From Falsiroseomonas sp. (GTDB lineage: Bacteria > Pseudomonadota > Alphaproteobacteria > Acetobacterales > Acetobacteraceae): 38,933 nucleotides of DNA. Shown here one piece after another: positions 34,588 to 38,933 of the stretch. The translations under genes and the position numbers were made by a program. The stretch covers positions 1-38,933 of the forward strand of contig NZ_JAUYTS010000033.1 in assembly GCF_030695085.1 (NCBI RefSeq). The letters are read 5' to 3'. The stretch's first letter is position 1. Every line of letters starts with the position of its first letter. The notes under the pieces were generated by a model. The model searched no databases. It was not told the origin of the DNA and saw nothing but the letters and a program-made list of their open reading frames with translations.

Positions 34588-35718
34588 GTGCTGTGGCGAA
34601 GGTTTTTCTGGGCCGGTCTGGTTGGGCTGGTTGGGTGTGCGGAGCCAGGGTCCTTCCCCCGGCAGGTGCGTTTTTCCGAACTGCCGGGATGGGCGGAGGA
34701 TAGGCTGGAAGCGGCGCTTCCGGCCTTCCGGGCAAGTTGCGCCGTAATGGCACGGCTGCCAGCGGACCGGACCATGGGCGGGGACGGGGCACTGGCCCGG
34801 ACCGCGGGGGATTTCGCCCCGGCCTGTGCCGCGGCGGCGACGCTGCCGGCAGACCCCCCGGCGGCCCGCCACTTCTTCGAAACCCACTTCGCCGCCTACG
34901 CCGTCGGCGAGGATGTGCTGACCGGCTATTACGAGCCGGAACTGCGTGGCAGCACCCGCCGCGACGGCCCCTACCAGACACCCCTGCATGCCACGCCACC
35001 CGAATTGGTGCAGGTCGATCTCGGCCAGTTCGCCCAGGACCTGCGCGGCCGTCGTACCGCGGGCGTGGTGCGGGACGGCCGCCTGCAACCCTTCGCGGAC
35101 CGTGCGGCGATCACCGGCGGCGCGCTGGACGGGCGCGGACTGGAACTGGCCTGGGTCGATGACCCCGCCGATGCGTTTTTCCTGCAGATCCAGGGCTCCG
35201 GCCGTGTGCGGCTGGCGGAGGGCGGCGTGCTGCGCCTCGGCTACGCGGCCCAGAACGGCCACCCCTACTACGCCATCGGCCGCGCTCTGGTGGAGAACGG
35301 CACGCTGACGCGGGAGACGGTCTCGATGCAGGCAATCCGGGCCTGGCTGGCCGAGGCCCCGCCCGGCGAGGCCGCCGCACTGATGAACCGCAACCCGAGC
35401 TACGTCTTCTTCCGCCCGCTGACGGAGCTGCCACCCGAAGCCGGACCGCTGGGCGCGCTGGGAGCCCCGCTGACGCCGGGGCGGTCCCTCGCGGTGGATC
35501 GCACCCGGACTCCGCTCGGCGCACCCGTCTGGCTGGCCGCACAGGCCCCGCTACGGCGCCTGGTGGTGGCGCAGGATACCGGCGGCGCCATCCGCGGCGC
35601 GGCGCGGGCCGATCTGTTCACCGGCTGGGGGGATGCGGCAGGGGCGGAGGCTGGGGGGATGCGGGACCCGGCGGCGCTGTTCGTGCTGGTGCCGCGTCAG
35701 GAAAGCCCGGCGCGGTAA
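34588..35718 (+). CDS. mltA: Membrane-bound lytic murein transglycosylase A
   Basis: MltA cuts peptidoglycan glycan strands, forming 1,6-anhydro-MurNAc. The 376-aa protein starts at GTG and has a lipoprotein signal (MLWRRFFWAGLVGLVGC, lipobox cysteine C17). The MltA domain shows GYYEPELRGSTRR, DAFFLQIQGSGRVRL and GHPYYAIGRALVE; the C-terminal 3D domain has LVVAQDTGGAIRGAARADLFTG with the catalytic aspartate. No ribosome site is obvious before the GTG, so it may rely on coupling to the Tim44-like gene 18 bases upstream. In the canonical locus smr follows; here hemE converges instead. Confidence 0.94.
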   Translation: MLWRRFFWAGLVGLVGCAEPGSFPRQVRFSELPGWAEDRLEAALPAFRASCAVMARLPADRTMGGDGALARTAGDFAPACAAAATLPADPPAARHFFETHFAAYAVGEDVLTGYYEPELRGSTRRDGPYQTPLHATPPELVQVDLGQFAQDLRGRRTAGVVRDGRLQPFADRAAITGGALDGRGLELAWVDDPADAFFLQIQGSGRVRLAEGGVLRLGYAAQNGHPYYAIGRALVENGTLTRETVSMQAIRAWLAEAPPGEAAALMNRNPSYVFFRPLTELPPEAGPLGALGAPLTPGRSLAVDRTRTPLGAPVWLAAQAPLRRLVVAQDTGGAIRGAARADLFTGWGDAAGAEAGGMRDPAALFVLVPRQESPAR

Positions 35719-35726
35719 GAAAGAGG

Positions 35727-35750
35727 CCGGGGAGAAGGTATTCTCCCCGG
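35727..35750. terminator. Perfect hairpin between convergent mltA and hemE
   Basis: CCGGGGAGAA (35727-35736) and TTCTCCCCGG (35741-35750) form a perfect 10-base-pair stem with a GGTA loop. On the minus strand it is followed by CCTCTTTCTTAC, and on the plus strand a TATTTTT tract lies about 10 bases on. It probably stops transcripts from both directions. Confidence 0.7.
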
Positions 35751-35771
35751 ACCCCTCATCTATTTTTGGGA

Positions 35772-36827
35772 CTAAAGGCCGGCGCGGACGATGCGGACGA
35801 GCTGGGCGACGTGTTCGGGGGGGGTCACCTTCTCGATGCCGTGGCCCAGATTGAACACGAAGGGGCGGCCACGCATCGCGGCCAGGATCTGCCGCGCCTC
35901 CGCCTCCATCGCATCACCGCCGACAATCAGCGACAGCGGGTCCAGATTGCCCTGCAGCCCGACCGTGGGCGCCACCGCGGTGGCCGCGAAGCGCGGGTCC
36001 ATGGAGGTGTCCATGGCGACCGTGTTGACGCCCGTGCGCAGCGTGTACTCGCCGATCAGCGGGCCGGCCAGGCGCGGGAAGCCGATGATCGGGATGGAGG
36101 GGTGCAACCGCTTCAGGCTGCGCACGATGGTCGCGGTGGGCTCGATCACCCAGCGGCGGAACTGCGCGGGCGGCAGCAGGCCGGCCCAGCTGTCGAACAG
36201 CATCAGCGCCTCGGCGCCCGCCTCCGCCTGGGCCAGCAGGTATTCGGTCGTGGCATCGACCAGGGTGCGGATCAGCTTGCCGAACAGCGCCGGGTCACCG
36301 AACGCCATCTGCCGTGTGGTGGCGAAATCGCGGCTGCCATGGCCCTCCACCATGTAGCAGGCCACCGTGAAGGGGCTGCCGGCGAAGCCGATCAGCGCAG
36401 TCTTCGGATGCTGCGCCTCCAGCGCCGCCCGCACCAGCCGCACCGTCTCCAGGATCGGGGCGGACCTTTCCCGCACGGCGCCCACTTCCAGAGCATTCAC
36501 CGCCGCCAGGTCGCGCAACGGTTCAAGCTGGGGGCCCTCGCCCTCGGCGAAGCGCAGCGGCTGGCCCATGGCCCAGGGGACCATCAGGATGTCGGAGAAC
36601 AGGATGGCGCCGTCCATGCCGTAGCGGCGGATCGGTTGCAGCGTCACCTCCGCCGCCATCTCCGGCGTGGTGCACAGCTTGATGAAGCCGCCGGCCTCGG
36701 CACGGATCTCGCGGTATTCGGGCAGATAGCGGCCGGCCTGGCGCATCAGCCACATCGGCGGCGGCCACACTGCCTCCCCGGACAAGGCGCGCAGCAGCGG
36801 TTTCCCGGGCGCATCCATGGTCGTCAT
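35772..36827 (-). CDS. hemE: Uroporphyrinogen decarboxylase
   Basis: HemE turns uroporphyrinogen III into coproporphyrinogen III in haem and tetrapyrrole synthesis. From the ATG at 36827 the protein has 351 aa (a TTG at 36848 is a longer alternative). The N-terminal PPMWLMRQAGRYLPEYR block carries the substrate-binding arginines, FSDILMVPWAMG the key aspartate, and GFAGSPFTVACYMVEG the next family signature; FNLGHGIEKVTPPEHV closes it. In Caulobacter hemE marks one side of the replication origin, and the arrangement is the same here, with hemE and ppsR diverging from the origin gap. Confidence 0.97.
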   Translation of the reverse strand: MTTMDAPGKPLLRALSGEAVWPPPMWLMRQAGRYLPEYREIRAEAGGFIKLCTTPEMAAEVTLQPIRRYGMDGAILFSDILMVPWAMGQPLRFAEGEGPQLEPLRDLAAVNALEVGAVRERSAPILETVRLVRAALEAQHPKTALIGFAGSPFTVACYMVEGHGSRDFATTRQMAFGDPALFGKLIRTLVDATTEYLLAQAEAGAEALMLFDSWAGLLPPAQFRRWVIEPTATIVRSLKRLHPSIPIIGFPRLAGPLIGEYTLRTGVNTVAMDTSMDPRFAATAVAPTVGLQGNLDPLSLIVGGDAMEAEARQILAAMRGRPFVFNLGHGIEKVTPPEHVAQLVRIVRAGL

Positions 36828-37285
36828 GCCCGCTGTCTCTGCCGTCAAACCCGCCTCCCCTGGCTTTGTCCCGTCGCCCTCTGCCTAGGGCACGGCCGCG
36901 GAAACGCCAATTCCCCAATAAGAAGAAAGAATCCTAAAGAGTCTGTGGGGGTAGTAGGGGCCTGTGCACGATGGGGATTACGGCTCGCCCGGTTTTCATC
37001 CACAGGCCTGTCCCGCCCAGAGTCGGCATGCAAGCGGCTGAATCGCCACGCGGATTCGGATTACCCCCGGAAACGCTCCGCAACCGCGGCGATTCATCCC
37101 GTGTACCGGCGCTGAGACGGTTGTCCCCGCTGCGCCGTCCGCGCGGCCGGATCGAGCAAAGTTCTCCCCAGCTTCCACCGTGTTCCCCAGGGTCTTGAGC
37201 CCGCTGCCGCGTCGCCCTGTCATGCGTCGTCGCCATGCGGTAAGCCGGAGACTTGGGGAAACCACCCGGAGCCAGGCGCACCATC
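36828..37285. other. Probable chromosomal replication origin (oriC) between hemE and ppsR
   Basis: This 458-base gap has no gene and is the only long non-coding stretch in the window. Its flanks, hemE on one side and ppsR-maf on the other, are those of the Caulobacter crescentus origin. Visible inside: an AT-rich run at 36911-36940 (20 of 30 bases A or T), suited to unwinding; a near-perfect DnaA box at 36996-37004 and a weaker one at 36963-36971; several TTCCCCA-like words (36911, 37163-37170, 37183-37189, and inverted near 37253-37259); and six GANTC methylation sites between 36929 and 37095. No clear CtrA (TTAA-N7-TTAA) pair is seen. The origin call rests on context plus these motifs. Confidence 0.82.
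36996..37004 (+). promoter_or_regulatory. DnaA box in the origin region
   Basis: TCATCCACA differs from the consensus TTATCCACA at one base only. A second, weaker candidate on the minus strand (TCGTGCACA, 36971-36963) lies about 25 bases to the left. TTCTCCCCA at 37162-37170 differs at two positions. Confidence 0.6.
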
Positions 37286-38173
37286 ATGCCCAGCCGCACG
37301 ATCAACCTGCATCTCGTCTCCGACAGTACCGGGGAGACGCTGAACTCAATCGCGCGCGCCACGCTGTCCCGCTTCGAGGATCCGCATGTCGTCCATCATC
37401 GCTGGTCGCTGATCCGGTCCCGCCTGCAGCTCGACCGGGTGCTGGAGGGGATCCAGTCGGAGCCCGGACCGGTGCTGTTCACCCTGGTGGACCGCAGCCT
37501 GCGGCTGGCGCTGGAGGAACATTGCCAGCGTCTGCACATCGAATACATGTCGCCGCTCGAGCCGGTGATGGAGATGCTGCAGCAGGCCATCGGCGCGCCG
37601 GCGCGGGAAAAGCGCGGCGCCCAGCATGTGATGGATGCGGATTACTTCCGCCGGATCGACGCCATGCACTATGTGCTGGCGCATGATGACGGCCAGGGCA
37701 CCGCCGGCATCGCGGAGGCCGATGTCTGCATCGTCGGCGTCTCCCGCTCCTCCAAGACGCCAACCTGTTTCTACCTGGCCAATCGTGGCATCAAGGCGGC
37801 CAATGTGCCGCTGGTGCCGGGCGCGCCACTGCCAACGGAGCTGGAGACGGCGCCCTGCCCGGTGATCGGCCTGCATATTGAGACCAATGCCCTGATCGAG
37901 ATCCGCCGTCATCGCCTGAAGCTGATCGGCGCCCATGGCGTGCACCACGACGCCACGGACTACGTGGACCATGAAGCGGTGAAGGCGGAAATCCAGGCGG
38001 CCCGCCGGCTTTGCACGCGCTATGGCTGGCCGGTGATCGATGTCACCCGCCGCTCCATCGAGGAAACGGCGGCGACCGTCCTGCAACTGATGGAAGCCTG
38101 GCACGCCCGCCGCGGCGAGCGGCCGCCGGAGCGGCCGCAGCCGAGCGACCCGGCCTCCGGCCTGCCCGCCTGA
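37286..38173 (+). CDS. ppsR: Pyruvate,phosphate dikinase / PEP synthase regulatory protein (kinase-pyrophosphorylase)
   Basis: 295 aa from the ATG at 37286. The DUF299 family pattern is clear: [25 protein letters not shown] at the start, the P-loop-like [18 protein letters not shown] in the middle, and [20 protein letters not shown] at the end. The protein inactivates PEP synthase or pyruvate,phosphate dikinase by ADP-dependent phosphorylation and reactivates it by phosphate-dependent pyrophosphorolysis. It is the first gene to the right of the origin in many alphaproteobacteria (the RP001 gene of Caulobacter). The stop overlaps the maf start (TGATG). Confidence 0.95.
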   Translation: MPSRTINLHLVSDSTGETLNSIARATLSRFEDPHVVHHRWSLIRSRLQLDRVLEGIQSEPGPVLFTLVDRSLRLALEEHCQRLHIEYMSPLEPVMEMLQQAIGAPAREKRGAQHVMDADYFRRIDAMHYVLAHDDGQGTAGIAEADVCIVGVSRSSKTPTCFYLANRGIKAANVPLVPGAPLPTELETAPCPVIGLHIETNALIEIRRHRLKLIGAHGVHHDATDYVDHEAVKAEIQAARRLCTRYGWPVIDVTRRSIEETAATVLQLMEAWHARRGERPPERPQPSDPASGLPA

Positions 38174-38799
38174 TGCAGCAGGCTCCGGATCTGGCGCTGG
38201 TCCTGGCCAGCGCCTCCGCCACGCGCCGCGCTTTGCTGGAGGCCGCGGGCCTGCGCTTCGAGGCGATGGCCGCGGCGGTGGATGAGGCCGCGATCAAGGA
38301 AGGCGCCCAGGCGGAGGAAATACCGCCCGCCGAGGCCGCGATCATGCTGGCCGAGGCCAAGGCCATGCGGGTGGCGCGCAAGCGGCCGGAGGCGCTGGTG
38401 ATCGGTTGCGACCAGCTTCTGACCTGTGCGGACGAGGACGGCGTGCTGCGCTGGTACGACAAGCCCGCGGATCTGGCCGCCGCGCGCCGCCAGCTTCTGG
38501 CGCTGCGCGGCAAGCGGCATGAGCTGGTGACGGCGACCGTGGCCTGGCGTGGCGGCCAGCGCATCTGGCAGGACGTCACCACCCCGCGCCTGACCATGCG
38601 GAATTTTTCCGAAGCGTTTCTCGACGCCTATCTGGCGGCGGAGGGCGAGGCGATCCTGTCCAGCGTCGGCGCCTACCGGCTGGAAGGCGCAGGCGTGCAT
38701 CTGATGGCGAAGGTGGAGGGCGCGCACAGCGCCATCCTCGGCCTGCCGCTGCTGCCCTTGTTCGGCTTCCTGCGCCAGCACGGTGTGCTGGGCGCCTAG
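38173..38799 (+). CDS. maf: Maf-like nucleoside triphosphate pyrophosphatase
   Basis: 208 aa from the ATG overlapping the ppsR stop. Maf proteins hydrolyse non-canonical or surplus nucleoside triphosphates to monophosphates. LVLASASATRRALLEAAG (the SxSxxR motif), VIGCDQLL (the catalytic aspartate region) and GLPLLPLFGFLRQHGVL at the C-terminus are intact, so the gene is full length even though an insertion sequence begins two bases after its stop. In related genomes aroE follows here. Confidence 0.95.
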   Translation: MQQAPDLALVLASASATRRALLEAAGLRFEAMAAAVDEAAIKEGAQAEEIPPAEAAIMLAEAKAMRVARKRPEALVIGCDQLLTCADEDGVLRWYDKPADLAAARRQLLALRGKRHELVTATVAWRGGQRIWQDVTTPRLTMRNFSEAFLDAYLAAEGEAILSSVGAYRLEGAGVHLMAKVEGAHSAILGLPLLPLFGFLRQHGVLGA

Positions 38800-38800
38800 A

Positions 38801-38933
38801 TGTTTGGTCCCAGGCTTTGATGGTGCATTCTTGTCGCCTGGATGGAGGGATGCGCTATGGGCCAAGTTCTCCATGGGAGCGCCACCACGACAGAGGCGGT
38901 CCGTCGAGCGATACAGCATAGTCAAGCGAGCCT
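38801..38933 (+). mobile_element. IS481-family insertion sequence, left end (cut by window edge)
   Basis: The element seems to begin at TGTTTGGTCCCAGGC, just after the maf stop codon, with the transposase frame starting 56 bases in. Only the left part is inside the window, so the right end, the exact terminal repeat and any target duplication cannot be checked here. The transposase N-terminus gives the family. Confidence 0.72.
38857..38933 (+). CDS. IS481-family transposase, N-terminus (3' truncated by window edge)
   Basis: The 25 visible codons read MGQVLHGSATTTEAVRRAIQ then HSQAS, which I recognise as the opening of a widespread IS481-family DDE transposase; the next residues in that group form a helix-turn-helix (RALAKRYGIN in relatives). 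The catalytic DDE residues lie beyond the window. A GGAGGG sequence about 8 bases before the ATG is a likely ribosome site. Confidence 0.82.
   Translation, partial: MGQVLHGSATTTEAVRRAIQHSQAS

Noticed and set aside
36944..37259. Further DnaA boxes at TGTGGGGGT, TTGTCCCCG and TGTTCCCCA
   Set aside because: Each has three or four mismatches to TTATCCACA; they may matter in this family but cannot be claimed individually.
1..38933. CRISPR arrays, prophage modules, rRNA or tRNA genes
   Set aside because: No regularly spaced repeats, phage structural genes or recognisable RNA genes were seen on either strand.

Overview
This is a GC-rich chromosomal window from an alphaproteobacterium. The protein types fit Acetobacteraceae (Roseomonas-like) best; that family call is my impression from gene content and sequence style, not a search result. 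Coding density is very high and almost every gene is a housekeeping gene. Many neighbouring genes overlap by 1-8 bases (ATGA, GTGA, TTGA, TGATG junctions), so translational coupling is common.

Layout. 1-3.9 kb: 3' part of mutS, overlapping glnD. 3.9-6.9 kb (minus): aroE-coaE-dnaQ-lutA. 7.0-8.6 kb (plus): gshB and an M15-type peptidase. 8.6-9.8 kb (minus): a small membrane protein, a lytic transglycosylase and a GlsB/YeaQ-type protein. 10.0-11.1 kb: hrcA without grpE. 11.1-11.9 kb (minus): a FitAB/VapBC-type toxin-antitoxin pair with a repeat-rich operator. 12.0-15.4 kb (plus): lutB, an unrecognised 86-aa protein, lutC, smr and an XRE regulator. 15.4-16.5 kb (minus): an opine-dehydrogenase-like gene. 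16.7-21.9 kb (plus): plsC-like, then miaB-phoH-ybeY-corC. 21.9-25.2 kb (minus): glycosyltransferase plus UDP-galactopyranose mutase, and a VWA/DUF1194 protein. 25.3-30.2 kb (minus): DUF3576 lipoprotein-leuS-lptE-holA. 30.3-32.4 kb (minus): a porin with a clear terminator, and a ThiE-like protein. 32.5-35.7 kb: a YggS-like protein, a histidine phosphatase, Tim44-like and mltA. 35.8-38.8 kb: hemE (minus), a 458-base gene-free gap, then ppsR-maf (plus). 38.8 kb to the end: the start of an IS481-family insertion sequence.

The most important element is the gap between hemE and ppsR. In Caulobacter and several other alphaproteobacteria this is where the chromosomal replication origin lies. Here the gap holds an AT-rich stretch, a near-consensus DnaA box and six GANTC (CcrM-type) sites within 167 bases, so I read it as oriC.

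The conserved origin-side block ppsR-maf-aroE-coaE-dnaQ-(secB)-tim44-mltA-smr-xre is present but in pieces: ppsR-maf and tim44-mltA at the right, smr-xre in the middle, aroE-coaE-dnaQ at the left on the other strand. An IS481 copy sits directly behind maf, where aroE would be expected. Inverting roughly 6.86-38.80 kb would put maf back next to aroE in the same direction. I did not find a clearly new multi-gene defence or metabolic system. The best leads for something undescribed are the 86-aa lut-operon protein, the split lut locus and several inverted-repeat control regions.
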